A stretch of DNA of 64,000 nucleotides, from contig NZ_JIBU02000022.1 of assembly GCF_000633595.2 (NCBI RefSeq), forward strand, positions 1-64,000, given 5' to 3'. Positions within the stretch are counted from its first letter, which is position 1, and each line of letters opens with the position of its first letter. Source of the stretch: Clostridium drakei. GTDB lineage: Bacteria > Bacillota > Clostridia > Clostridiales > Clostridiaceae. Shown here piece by piece: positions 19,003-27,274 of this stretch. The translations under genes were made by a program, and so were the position numbers. A model generated the notes under the pieces. The model had not been told where the DNA came from. It worked only from the letters and a program-made list of their open reading frames with translations, and did not search any database.

Positions 19003-20181
19003 TTGAAATGTATTGTTAATAGTAAAAAAGATATTAATGAACATAAACCTTTATTAAATAAAAGTGACTTATATGAAGTTAAAAGCTTCCATGAAAGTTT
19101 TGAACAATATAAACAAACTCCTCTCGTCAAGTTAGATCAATTAGCAAATTTCTTAGGACTATCTAATATCTTTGTAAAAGATGAATCTCTTCGCTTTGGA
19201 TTAAATGCATTTAAAGTATTAGGTGCTTCCTATGCTATTGGTAAACACCTATCACAAAAATTAGGTAAAGACATATCTGAGCTTCCATTTTCAGCATTAA
19301 AATCTAAAAAAGTAAAAAGTGAACTTGGAAATCTTATTTTTGCTACAACTACAGATGGTAATCATGGAAGAGGAGTTGCCTGGATGGCAAAGCAACTTGG
19401 ATATAAATGCATTGTATATATGCCTAATGGAAGCACCCAAAATAGAGTAAACAATATAGCTGAATTTGATGCAAATGTCAGTGTAACTGATTGGAATTAT
19501 GACGATACAGTACGTTTTACAGCTGAGCAAGCTTCTAAGAATGGATGGGAAGTTATTCAGGATACAGCTTGGGAAGGATATACTGAAGTTCCTACATGGA
19601 TCATGAAAGGATATTCTACTTTAGCTCAAGAAGCTATTGAACAATTACATGGAACCATTCCAACTCATGTATTTTTACAAGCAGGTGTAGGAGCCTTTGC
19701 TTCCGTTATAGCAAGTATATTTGTTTCCACATTTGAAAAAAATCCACCAAAGATCGTTATCGTAGAACCTGAAAAGGCTGATTGTTTTTATAAATCCTGT
19801 AAAGCAGGCAAAATTGAAGCTGTCACAGGAGAAATGAATACAATAATGGCTGGCCTTGCCTGTGGTGAACCTAACCCTGTTGGCTGGGACATTTTGAAAT
19901 GCTGTGCAGATGTATTCGTATCAGCTCCTGATTGGGTAACAGCAAGAGGAATGCGCGTCTTAGGAAATCCTCTTAAAGGCGACAATAGAATAATATCTGG
20001 TGAATCAGGAGCTGTAACAGCAGGACTTTTATCAATTTTATCCGACACCAAATATAAAGACTTACGTGAAACATTAAAACTTGATAGAAATTCCAAAGTT
20101 TTACTAATTAGCACAGAAGGAGATACTGATCCACAAATATATAGGAACATAGTTTGGAACGGTGATTATCAAAGTCTCTAG
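19003..20181 (+). CDS. ygeX: Diaminopropionate ammonia-lyase
   Basis: PLP enzyme of about 392 aa of the threonine-synthase fold. Seen: KDESLRFGLNAFKVLGASYA with the PLP lysine, TTTDGNHGRGVAWMAKQLG, an AGVGAFASV phosphate loop region, VEPEKADC and LLISTEGDTDP. It converts 2,3-diaminopropionate to pyruvate and two NH3, and belongs to the urate/purine degradation gene set. There is no ATG start: the TTG at 19003 follows CGGGGGTGG by about 7 nt, and a TTG at 18961 lacks a site. It has its own promoter and operator rather than being read only from the permease. Confidence 0.9.
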   Translation: MKCIVNSKKDINEHKPLLNKSDLYEVKSFHESFEQYKQTPLVKLDQLANFLGLSNIFVKDESLRFGLNAFKVLGASYAIGKHLSQKLGKDISELPFSALKSKKVKSELGNLIFATTTDGNHGRGVAWMAKQLGYKCIVYMPNGSTQNRVNNIAEFDANVSVTDWNYDDTVRFTAEQASKNGWEVIQDTAWEGYTEVPTWIMKGYSTLAQEAIEQLHGTIPTHVFLQAGVGAFASVIASIFVSTFEKNPPKIVIVEPEKADCFYKSCKAGKIEAVTGEMNTIMAGLACGEPNPVGWDILKCCADVFVSAPDWVTARGMRVLGNPLKGDNRIISGESGAVTAGLLSILSDTKYKDLRETLKLDRNSKVLLISTEGDTDPQIYRNIVWNGDYQSL

Positions 20182-20212
20182 TTAAGAATTGATAACTCAA
20201 ATCTTGCAATTT

Positions 20213-20515
20213 AAAAATTATGCGACGTAAAGGTGCAGTGGAAGTTTGGATTTTAACTTTCATTCCGTGATATATGATAAGGGTGTCATCACGGCTAAAT
20301 GTTTTAATTATTCTAAAGCTCAAAATTTTTGAAAGCCTAAGAACTTTGTCAAACTCGGTTCCCTCAGACAGGACTAAAGTTCTAAGGCTTTCAAAAATTT
20401 TGAGCTAAGAATAATACTAAAACAATTTAGCTAATGTGATGACACCCTTATCATATATCACTGCATAAAAGTTAAAATCCAAACTAATAACTTCCAAGTG
20501 TACACACCTAATTAC
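20213..20515. repeat. Noncoding hairpin element A, copy 1
   Basis: About 300 bp folding back as one very long imperfect hairpin. GGAAGTTTGGATTTTAACTT pairs with the far arm, GATATATGATAAGGGTGTCA with TGACACCCTTATCATATATC, and GCTCAAAATTTTTGAAAGCC with its complement. The loop is a conserved 30 nt (20347-20376) holding CTCGGTTCCCTC and ACAGGAC. Relatives lie at 41586 (reverse) and 44519 (same strand). No ORF. It begins about 30 bp after the ygeX stop and could also act as its terminator. Confidence 0.85.
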
Positions 20516-20861
20516 ATTGTTATAGGTAATTTTACTAAGCCACAATCATATTTATAATTATAGTTTATAACTCTTAAAAATTAGGTTGGAAGTTGCTGTT
20601 GGGCTAATATATTTAGTTTAAAAATCAGTTGTTTTTCGTTTTATAGAAATAACTTAAAAGTGATTTATTATTTAAGATTGTTGAAAAATATACAAGCATT
20701 TGAAATGTAGTTAATAATCAACCAACTTACTATTTTTGCAGGCTACGCCTCAAGATATTATTAAAACAGCTGAAATATACATAACTTGGGTAATAAGTAT
20801 TATGAAAGCTACGCTTTTTATTTAGAATCATATCATAATGTATTAATTATGTGTACAAGTA
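20516..20861. repeat. Spacer of composite A-B element, copy 1
   Basis: About 345 bp with no convincing ORF. It is clearly homologous along its length to 44816-45200; shared words include AATTACATTGTTATA, AATATATTTAGTTTAAAAA and TATTATGAAAGCTACGCTTT. The whole A-spacer-B unit was therefore duplicated as one piece. Confidence 0.75.
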
Positions 20862-21141
20862 ATGCACTAAGAAGTAACTTTTAACTGTATGGAGACTGAT
20901 ATATGCTGTGAAGGAAGATTCGAACGAATTTTAGAAGTTCTTTGCTTGAGATATTGAAAAATTTCGTAATTTTTGCCAGGACGGCAAAAGCTCCGAAAGC
21001 GACAGGACGTCGCATTTGAGGAGGTAGAAATTTTTCAATATCTCAAGCATTAGAACTTCTTAATGAAGTGAGTTTTCCTTCACAGCATATATCAGCCGGA
21101 ATACAGTTGAAAGTTACTTCGCTTACCTCGTAATGTGCTTA
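20862..21141 (+). ncRNA. Structured element B, copy 1
   Basis: Long nested stems: TGATATATGCTGTGAAGGAA with TTCCTTCACAGCATATATCA, AGAAGTTCT with AGAACTTCT, and GCTTGAGATATTGAAAAATT with its complement. They enclose a conserved core, CGTAATTT, hairpin TTTTGCC-AGGAC-GGCAAAA (20971-20989), CTCCGAAAG, hairpin GCGAC-AGGAC-GTCGC (20999-21013), then CATTTGAG. Compared with the copy at 45201, the stems differ in sequence but stay paired. The strand is assigned from the core and is tentative. Confidence 0.6.
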
Positions 21142-21164
21142 TATTAAGTTAAAACTTTGTATAT

Positions 21165-21983
21165 TTAAATTCCATTGCTTTCAAGGAAATCTCTAAGTAA
21201 GTTCATACATACAGTCTTCCTATATTCTGCTGAGATCCTGCCTTTTATAGGAACAATGATCTTATCATATTCTGCAAGATAATCCTTTTTTAAAGTTTTT
21301 GCCTCTTCAATAGTCTTGCCAATGAGCATTTTATCAATATCCGGACGCCTTATAATAACATCGCTAACTGCACCAAAAGCTGTACTACAATTGGAGATTT
21401 TATTGTTTTTTATATTAAAAATACCTGCAAAGGATACTCTGGAAATTGCTAAGGCATTTCTTGCTCCTACCTTCTTATAATAATAGTTATTAAAGCCTTC
21501 TTTACTCATAAGAATCTCAACAAGTAATTCATCCTTTTTGAGGGAAGTCTTTTTTCTTCCAAGATAAAATTCATTAATGGAAATAACTCTCTCCCCATTA
21601 CTGCTCATAAGACGTAATTTAGAATCTGTAACAAAAAAGATAAGTGCACTATCTGCTTTAGGTGAGCCATTGCATATATTTCCTCCAAGGGTACCCAAGT
21701 TCCGAATTGCAGGTGCTGCAATCTGTGATACTGCTTCTTTTAAAATAGTAGGAATTAATTTATTTTTAATAACATCTGAAAAAGTAACACCTGCACCAAT
21801 ACGAATGTATTTTTCATCTTCTACTATATTCTTCATCTCAGTTATCTTATTTAAAAATAAATATCTGGCATCTTCATTTGCCTTAATCATTAAATCCGTT
21901 CCTCCTGCATAAGGGATAACATCTTCTTTTGCAAGAACATGCAGTGCTTTCTTTAAAGATAATGCCCTATAACTATCTACCAT
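21165..21983 (-). CDS. xdhB: Xanthine dehydrogenase FAD-binding subunit
   Basis: 272 aa, the CO-dehydrogenase/xanthine dehydrogenase FAD subunit. Seen: PYAGGTDLMIKA near residue 24 and LGTLGGNICNGSPKADS near 95, the two FAD-binding loops, and a C-terminal CO_deh_flav_C region. It passes electrons from the iron-sulfur subunit to NAD or another acceptor. The start overlaps the stop of the iron-sulfur subunit (shared ATGGTAG), so the two are translationally coupled. It is separated from its molybdenum subunit by the inserted transposon. Confidence 0.92.
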   Translation of the reverse strand: MVDSYRALSLKKALHVLAKEDVIPYAGGTDLMIKANEDARYLFLNKITEMKNIVEDEKYIRIGAGVTFSDVIKNKLIPTILKEAVSQIAAPAIRNLGTLGGNICNGSPKADSALIFFVTDSKLRLMSSNGERVISINEFYLGRKKTSLKKDELLVEILMSKEGFNNYYYKKVGARNALAISRVSFAGIFNIKNNKISNCSTAFGAVSDVIIRRPDIDKMLIGKTIEEAKTLKKDYLAEYDKIIVPIKGRISAEYRKTVCMNLLRDFLESNGI

Positions 21984-22444
21984 AAACCTTTTCCCTCCTT
22001 TGCTGCAATACCAATAGCTTTAACAATTGCATTATATCCAGTACACCTACAAAGATTTCCAGAAATGCCTTCTCTAATTTCTTTTTCTGTAGGATTTGGA
22101 TTTTTTGAAAGTATACATTCAGATGCAAGCACCATACCAGGAATGCAAAAACCACACTGTACTGCACTAACAGAGGCATATGCCTTATCAAGAACTTCAA
22201 ATCGTTTGGTTTCACGATATCCTTCAATAGTCATAACATTACTTCCATATATACTTCCTACTGCTACCAAACAGGAGTTAACTAGTCTTCCATCAAGTAT
22301 AACAGAACAAGCGCCACATTCTCCTTCCTTGCAGCCACATTTTACACCAGTAATATTAAATTCATTTCTAAGTATATCAAGTAAACGCTCATTTCCCCTT
22401 GCAGAAGACCTAACTTCTTTCCCATTAAGCATAAATTTTATCAT
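21977..22444 (-). CDS. xdhC: Xanthine dehydrogenase [2Fe-2S] subunit, displaced from its ribosome binding site
   Basis: 155 aa, two [2Fe-2S] clusters: CGCKEGECGAC plus a later Cys for the plant-type cluster, then CGFCIPG and CRCTGY for the second. The ORF is intact, but only AAAGATAAAAG, ending the transposon, precedes its ATG, with no Shine-Dalgarno sequence. The upstream molybdenum subunit gene ends CAGGAGGTGCTTAAGTAATG. There a ribosome binding site and an overlapping stop/start (TAATG) mark what was probably the original start codon, now 4.8 kb away. Confidence 0.9.
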   Translation of the reverse strand: MIKFMLNGKEVRSSARGNERLLDILRNEFNITGVKCGCKEGECGACSVILDGRLVNSCLVAVGSIYGSNVMTIEGYRETKRFEVLDKAYASVSAVQCGFCIPGMVLASECILSKNPNPTEKEIREGISGNLCRCTGYNAIVKAIGIAAKEGKGLW

Positions 22445-22447
22445 CTT

Positions 22448-22460
22448 TTATCTTTAGTGA
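22448..22460 (+). repeat. Left terminal inverted repeat of Tn554-like element
   Basis: TTATCTTTAGTGA; its reverse complement TCACTAAAGATAA is at 27260-27272. The match is exact over 13 bp and the pair brackets the four recombination genes. A further internal CTCACTAAA at 22486-22494 makes an inner inverted repeat. Confidence 0.7.
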
Positions 22461-22563
22461 GAGAGTGTACAACAAGTACCAACCCCTCACTAAAATTCAC
22501 TTCCTTTCTTTTTAGATTTTTTCTGTGTATAACATATTAATAACTTTGTGAATATCTTTATAT

Positions 22564-22986
22564 TTATTTAATTTTTTCTAATTGTTCTCTTAATCTTTTA
22601 TTTTCATCTTTAAGTTCTTCCATTTCAACCAACTGGATAATTAAGTTTTGCTTATCTTCTTTAAGTTTCTTAATTTCCTTATATAGTTGCTTAATTTTAT
22701 CATCTTTAGCCTTTATTTTATCTTTAGGTGTAGCAACTATACTATCATCAGGAATACCTTTCTCAATGGCTCTTAGGCTTAGTATACGTTCTTTTAGAAT
22801 ATCATTATTATATAGAGTAGCCTTGGATACTCCTGCCTCCTCAGCTACTGTTTTAAAGTTTATTTTCTTTGTTTTAGAACGCTTTAATTTATCAATTACC
22901 TTATTAACCTTTTCGATAGTTTCTTGGTTTTTCTTTTCAGCAAATTCTTTTAATCCTTTAGTGTTTCTATTAGTCTTCTTTATCAT
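22564..22986 (-). CDS. tnpC: TnpC-like / DUF6262-type transposition accessory protein
   Basis: 140 aa, highly charged. The N-terminal part holds a helix-turn-helix-like segment, NFKTVAEEAGVSKATLYNND; the C-terminal half is a coiled coil (KIKQLYKEIKKLKEDKQNLI). This matches the small third protein of Tn554-type transposons, thought to steer insertion orientation. The start overlaps the end of the upstream recombinase by 17 nt, showing coupled translation. Confidence 0.75.
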   Translation of the reverse strand: MIKKTNRNTKGLKEFAEKKNQETIEKVNKVIDKLKRSKTKKINFKTVAEEAGVSKATLYNNDILKERILSLRAIEKGIPDDSIVATPKDKIKAKDDKIKQLYKEIKKLKEDKQNLIIQLVEMEELKDENKRLREQLEKIK

Positions 22987-24496
22987 TCATTTGCACCTCC
23001 AAACTATCTACTAATGGTTTTAGATACTTATATTTAAATCTTTGTACATCCAATGCTCTTTTCTGTTCTAACTTTTCAAGTCTTGTCATTTCTTTTCTCA
23101 TAAGGTTTAATTCTTGTTTTAAAATAGGATAGAACTTAACCTCGGTAATATAGTTAGGACAGTTATAGAAGAAACAGCTATCACCATCAGAGCAGTTACC
23201 CCTTCTAAAATCATAAAGACATACACCTGTTGGCAAAGGATTAAAACTCATAGATTTAGATAAATTAGATACTATATCATCAATCTCTTGCTCTGTCTTA
23301 CCTCTAAACTGTTCATCAAGTTTTCTTTTAATTTCTTTTGCTCTAAGTCCAGCAATCTTTGAATCTTTGCCAAGTATCATATCTGAATATATTTCTTTAA
23401 CTTCTTCATGTTCTAAAGTTAAATAATGTGCCGTCATTTCAATAGACACATGATTAAATTGCTTCATAATATGTGCTATTGGCACTTTCTTCTTTATTAG
23501 TTCTCTGACAAATGTTGCTCTAAATTGATGAGATTTTAATGAATATAAATTACCTTTGCTATCTCTTATATCCCATCTTTTAATAAAATTAGGTAACCTT
23601 TTTTGAGTCCATTTATCAACATTCAAAACTCTTATTCCCCAATTATTTACTAAGAATAATTCCTTTAATCCACTTTCTTCCCTTAAATCTTTAGTATATT
23701 CTTCAAGTTCTGCAACTGTATTTTTAACTAATTCATTAATAAAAACTTTATGAATTATTGGTTCACTTCTTTCTGTTTTACCAAGAGTAACTTCCATATA
23801 ATCATATCCATCATTTGTTGTATGAACACAACCTTGTCGAATAGATAATACTTCGTTAATTCTAAGTCCAGTTTGGCTTTGAATTATTATCCCTGTTTTA
23901 GTTAAGATATTTTTTTCTTTTAATGCGCATTGAAGTATTTTGTCAAATATACCCTCTGGAATAGGCTTAGTTTTATTCTCTTTTAAACTCTTTTTTAATG
24001 CCCATAAATCATTAGAAGTGAAATCTACAAAAATGTTAGTTTTAGATACATCCCAATCTTTTATTTGACCTATTTTAATAATTTCTTCAACTATTTTTGA
24101 TGACATATAACCACTTTGATTAGCAACCTTTTTATCTTCTTTAAGCCATAAAGAGTAATTTAAAAATACTTCTTTAGTTATTTCATTAAAACTATCAATA
24201 TTATTTAAATTACAATATTCAATGAATAAAGGTAAACACCCATTTATATAAATTTGTACACTTTTAGGTTTAATTTGTCCTATTTTATAATAAGAATAAA
24301 GTTTTACAGTAAGTTTCATATTTTCATTTTTTATAAAATCAAAGTTTATTTTCTTATGACTATCTTTAGTTGTTTTAGTGGTTATAAAAGGTGCTAAATC
24401 CCATACATCATCAGTAAATTTAGAGTTTCCAATAGTTATATTATTATAATCACTTTCCGTAATTATTGGTTGTAAATTTAACTTAGTTATTGCCAT
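22970..24496 (-). CDS. Tyrosine recombinase, TnpB-like (second)
   Basis: 508 aa. Catalytic residues seen: Arg in QTGLRINEVLSIRQG, HQFR in LKSHQFRATFV, FNH in KQFNHVSIEMT and the Tyr in AHYLTL, so the active site looks intact. The C-terminus has a Cys motif (CLYDFRRGNCSDGDSCFFYN) followed by a coiled coil, a TnpB-type tail. Overlaps the preceding recombinase by 14 nt; GGAGGAAATGCAAG precedes its ATG. Confidence 0.85.
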   Translation of the reverse strand: MAITKLNLQPIITESDYNNITIGNSKFTDDVWDLAPFITTKTTKDSHKKINFDFIKNENMKLTVKLYSYYKIGQIKPKSVQIYINGCLPLFIEYCNLNNIDSFNEITKEVFLNYSLWLKEDKKVANQSGYMSSKIVEEIIKIGQIKDWDVSKTNIFVDFTSNDLWALKKSLKENKTKPIPEGIFDKILQCALKEKNILTKTGIIIQSQTGLRINEVLSIRQGCVHTTNDGYDYMEVTLGKTERSEPIIHKVFINELVKNTVAELEEYTKDLREESGLKELFLVNNWGIRVLNVDKWTQKRLPNFIKRWDIRDSKGNLYSLKSHQFRATFVRELIKKKVPIAHIMKQFNHVSIEMTAHYLTLEHEEVKEIYSDMILGKDSKIAGLRAKEIKRKLDEQFRGKTEQEIDDIVSNLSKSMSFNPLPTGVCLYDFRRGNCSDGDSCFFYNCPNYITEVKFYPILKQELNLMRKEMTRLEKLEQKRALDVQRFKYKYLKPLVDSLEVQMNDKED

Positions 24497-25958
24497 CTTG
24501 CATTTCCTCCAATCTCTTTACAATCTCTCTTAGAATTTCAATAGTAGGGAGGAAATGCTCTGCATAATGGTCGCCATAGATATTTCCTTCTAATTGCTTT
24601 TCTAACTCTACTAAATGATTTTTATGAGCCTGTAAATACTCTGGAGTAGTGATATATCTGCTACAAGTATAGCATTTCTGCCTTTTTAAAATTCTACCAC
24701 AAATTTCATTTTTATCATTAAATGGCTTAGTGCAATAACCATCACACAATCTTGCTCCTTTATCCTTGTTTTCTTTGAACCAAATCAAATCTTTCTTGTT
24801 TGATATAACTGTTTCATCAATTTTGTTGATATTGCCAATAATACCTATATTCTTAAATACTATGGCTCTTTCTTTATCTTTAACGTCAGCATAACTCTGT
24901 TTAGTAGTCATAGGAGAAGAATGCCCTAAAACTTCTTGTATAACCTTTAAATCAGTTCCTTTAGATAACATATCTGTAGCAAGTGTTCTTCTGAATTGGT
25001 GTGCTGTAAGATTGTAATACTGACTATTGGTATCTAAAATGTTATGATTATGAACAAATCCTTTTACTTTTAAATTACCATTAACTATATGTCCATTAAG
25101 CCAAACACCGTATCTTCCTTCATTTATTCGCATAACTTTTCCAACACTTTTGCCATTTAATACTTTATGAATAAATAAATAATCTTTAGTTTTACAGTCA
25201 GCCAGTTCTTTTAATTCTTTTGTATGCTCTATTAACTTTTCGACTGCAATAGCACACTCATTAGGAATAGGCATTGGTTGACGTTCCTTACGGTTTTTAT
25301 GGTCATACCACGTTAAAGTATACCCACTAATTAAATGTGGCTTAACGCTATCGGTAGTTAATTTAAGCATATCTCCAATTCTCATCCCTGTTGATTGTAG
25401 AATGATTATTCCATATTTAACATAAGGATTTTTTTCATTTACCAAGGCTTTATTTATCTTCTCTAAAACTTCATCAGGAATAAAATCTATTTTAAGTTTT
25501 TTATTAACTCCTATATATTCATTCCCTGTAAATATCTCTATTTTAGGTACTTCATTAGACATATATAATTGTCCCCAACGAATAATGTTTTTTAAAGTAT
25601 CAATAACTATCTTTTTGCTATTTATAGAATAACTTTTACCTTTAGGAGATATTAAAGTATTTAAATAAGAAACAAGCATATCTACATCATTATTAGTTAA
25701 TTCTTTTAAAGTAGTAATTTGTTGCTGATTAAAAAAATCAATAACCTTGGTAAAATGTGAATTTATATATCCATATAAACTGTTTAATGTTAAATTATTT
25801 TTTCTATAAGTTCTCCAAGCATAAGCCTTAACCACATTTTTAATACTATCGCTCTCGATATATGAAAAATCAAACTTAAACTTCTTTCTATAATGTTGTG
25901 AGTTACTGTCATTATCTATTAATTCCCACCTATCTTCGTTAGGCATTTTACTTGCCAT
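24483..25958 (-). CDS. tnpB: Tyrosine recombinase, TnpB-like (first)
   Basis: 491 aa. Catalytic residues seen: Arg in STGMRIGDMLKL, HQFRR in LTAHQFRRTLA, LGH in QEVLGHSSPMT and the Tyr in KQSYADV. A C-terminal Cys cluster (CDGYCTKPF, CGRILKRQKCYTC) suggests a zinc-binding tail. The ATG at 25958 follows GGAGGTGGAGCAA; the TTG further up (25973) overlaps that site. Overlaps tnpA by 11 nt. Confidence 0.87.
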   Translation of the reverse strand: MASKMPNEDRWELIDNDSNSQHYRKKFKFDFSYIESDSIKNVVKAYAWRTYRKNNLTLNSLYGYINSHFTKVIDFFNQQQITTLKELTNNDVDMLVSYLNTLISPKGKSYSINSKKIVIDTLKNIIRWGQLYMSNEVPKIEIFTGNEYIGVNKKLKIDFIPDEVLEKINKALVNEKNPYVKYGIIILQSTGMRIGDMLKLTTDSVKPHLISGYTLTWYDHKNRKERQPMPIPNECAIAVEKLIEHTKELKELADCKTKDYLFIHKVLNGKSVGKVMRINEGRYGVWLNGHIVNGNLKVKGFVHNHNILDTNSQYYNLTAHQFRRTLATDMLSKGTDLKVIQEVLGHSSPMTTKQSYADVKDKERAIVFKNIGIIGNINKIDETVISNKKDLIWFKENKDKGARLCDGYCTKPFNDKNEICGRILKRQKCYTCSRYITTPEYLQAHKNHLVELEKQLEGNIYGDHYAEHFLPTIEILREIVKRLEEMQDGNN

Positions 25959-27039
25959 TTGCTCCACCTCCAATTAAAGAACTCTTATTCCAATATCTAC
26001 TTAAATTATCTTCAAGATACTGATTTGAAATATGAGTATATTGTTGGGTGGTTGTGATATGCTCATGCCCTAAGATTATCTTAACCACACTAATATCCAC
26101 ACCACTTTGGACTAAAGCAGTTGCACAAGTATGTCTTAAATCGTGAAAATTTAGTTGTATTCCAGTTTTCTTTTTTATTACATCAAATACTTCATAGATT
26201 GCTCTATACGTTAGTGGCTTACCTAAATTTTGTTTCTGTTGTGATACAAAGATATAACTATGCTCTGTATCAATATTATTTCTTTCTTCCATTATGAAAT
26301 TATCTATTTCTTCTAATAAAGTCATTGAAATATATAAATGCCTTCTCTTACCTTTAGACTTTATATTTTCTAACATTCCAATTTTTTTGGAAGTATCGGG
26401 ATATGGTATATCCTCAATTTGAAGGTCTAAAACCTCACCAATTCTCGCACCTGTAAGGTACATTATCTTGAAGATTAATTTATCTCTCCAAGTAGTTAAA
26501 GCATTTAAAAATGTTTCAGCCTCATCATCTGATACTAACTTAAAAGTAGTTTTACTTTCCTTTACCTTGAATATAGATTGCTTAGTTTTATTATTACTTC
26601 TTGCGTGATGTAGTAGACTTTTAAACATATCGAATGGTCTATTTACATTTTCCATTATGATAGGATTATTTATTTCTCTAACCATTCCACAATACTTATA
26701 GAAGTTATAAACTGTACTAAGTATTCTATTGATTGTTTTACCTGTACGCTTACTCTCTGCATATACACTAACTATGTTATTGGTAGCATTAGGCTCTCTA
26801 AGGTATTCTATAAACTCTCCTATAATATTAGGTATTACTTCATCATATTGATAATGCTCTCTATTCAAAAACTCCCAATATATCTTTAAGTCTGTCCCAT
26901 TAGCCTTTAGTGTATTAAATGCTCTATCTTTTTGTCTAAGGTATTTCAAGTAGTCATATACTGGCTTAACCAACCTCATACTGTTATCTAACAAAACAAC
27001 AATATCTTTTTCTTTATATCTTATCGTGTGTAATTCCAT
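25948..27039 (-). CDS. tnpA: Tyrosine recombinase, TnpA-like
   Basis: 363 aa, the size of Tn554 TnpA (361 aa). An N-terminal SAM-like DNA-binding domain is followed by the catalytic domain with Arg in LTGARIGEVLDL, HDLRH in LNFHDLRHTCATAL, LGH in IILGHEHIT and Tyr in QQYTHIS. First gene of the element, with GGAGGAACAGAAGAA upstream. Confidence 0.88.
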   Translation of the reverse strand: MELHTIRYKEKDIVVLLDNSMRLVKPVYDYLKYLRQKDRAFNTLKANGTDLKIYWEFLNREHYQYDEVIPNIIGEFIEYLREPNATNNIVSVYAESKRTGKTINRILSTVYNFYKYCGMVREINNPIIMENVNRPFDMFKSLLHHARSNNKTKQSIFKVKESKTTFKLVSDDEAETFLNALTTWRDKLIFKIMYLTGARIGEVLDLQIEDIPYPDTSKKIGMLENIKSKGKRRHLYISMTLLEEIDNFIMEERNNIDTEHSYIFVSQQKQNLGKPLTYRAIYEVFDVIKKKTGIQLNFHDLRHTCATALVQSGVDISVVKIILGHEHITTTQQYTHISNQYLEDNLSRYWNKSSLIGGGANGK

Positions 27040-27085
27040 TTCTTCTGTTCCTCCATACTTCTTTTATATATCTAATAAGTTAATA

Positions 27086-27132
27086 CTATTATATTATCAC
27101 TGATATATAACCTATATCAATGATAATATAAA
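27086..27132. repeat. Inverted repeat near the right end of the element
   Basis: TTATATTATCACTGATATA and TATATCAATGATAATATAA are inverted repeats (18 of 19) around TAACC, between the right terminus and tnpA. This is a candidate recombinase-binding or promoter/operator region. The adjacent stretch to 27259 is AT-rich with repeated ACTCTCTT words and no gene. Confidence 0.5.
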
Positions 27133-27259
27133 CTTATTAATATTTATATCAAGTATGGTACTTACTCTCTCTTATAAACTCTCTTTCTATACTCTCTTAT
27201 CCCTGTATAATAATACTATTCTATATAGTTACATTATTATTTTACTATCTATACTATAA

Positions 27260-27272
27260 TCACTAAAGATAA
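27260..27272 (-). repeat. Right terminal inverted repeat of Tn554-like element
   Basis: TCACTAAAGATAA, the exact inverse of the left end at 22448-22460. It begins two bases past the stop codon of the molybdenum subunit gene. Confidence 0.7.
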
Positions 27273-27274
27273 CA

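Larger units (their letters stand above)
22448..27272 (-). mobile_element. Tn554-like element with three tyrosine recombinases
   Basis: About 4.8 kb, containing only four minus-strand genes in an overlapping chain: TnpA-like, two TnpB-like and TnpC-like (DUF6262-like). It is bounded by a 13-bp exact inverted repeat and carries no cargo. Tn554 has tnpA-tnpB-tnpC; elements with recombinases in trio (RIT) have three recombinases. This one combines both plans. It fills the junction between the xanthine dehydrogenase molybdenum and iron-sulfur subunit genes, with two bases left after the upstream stop codon. Confidence 0.85.
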
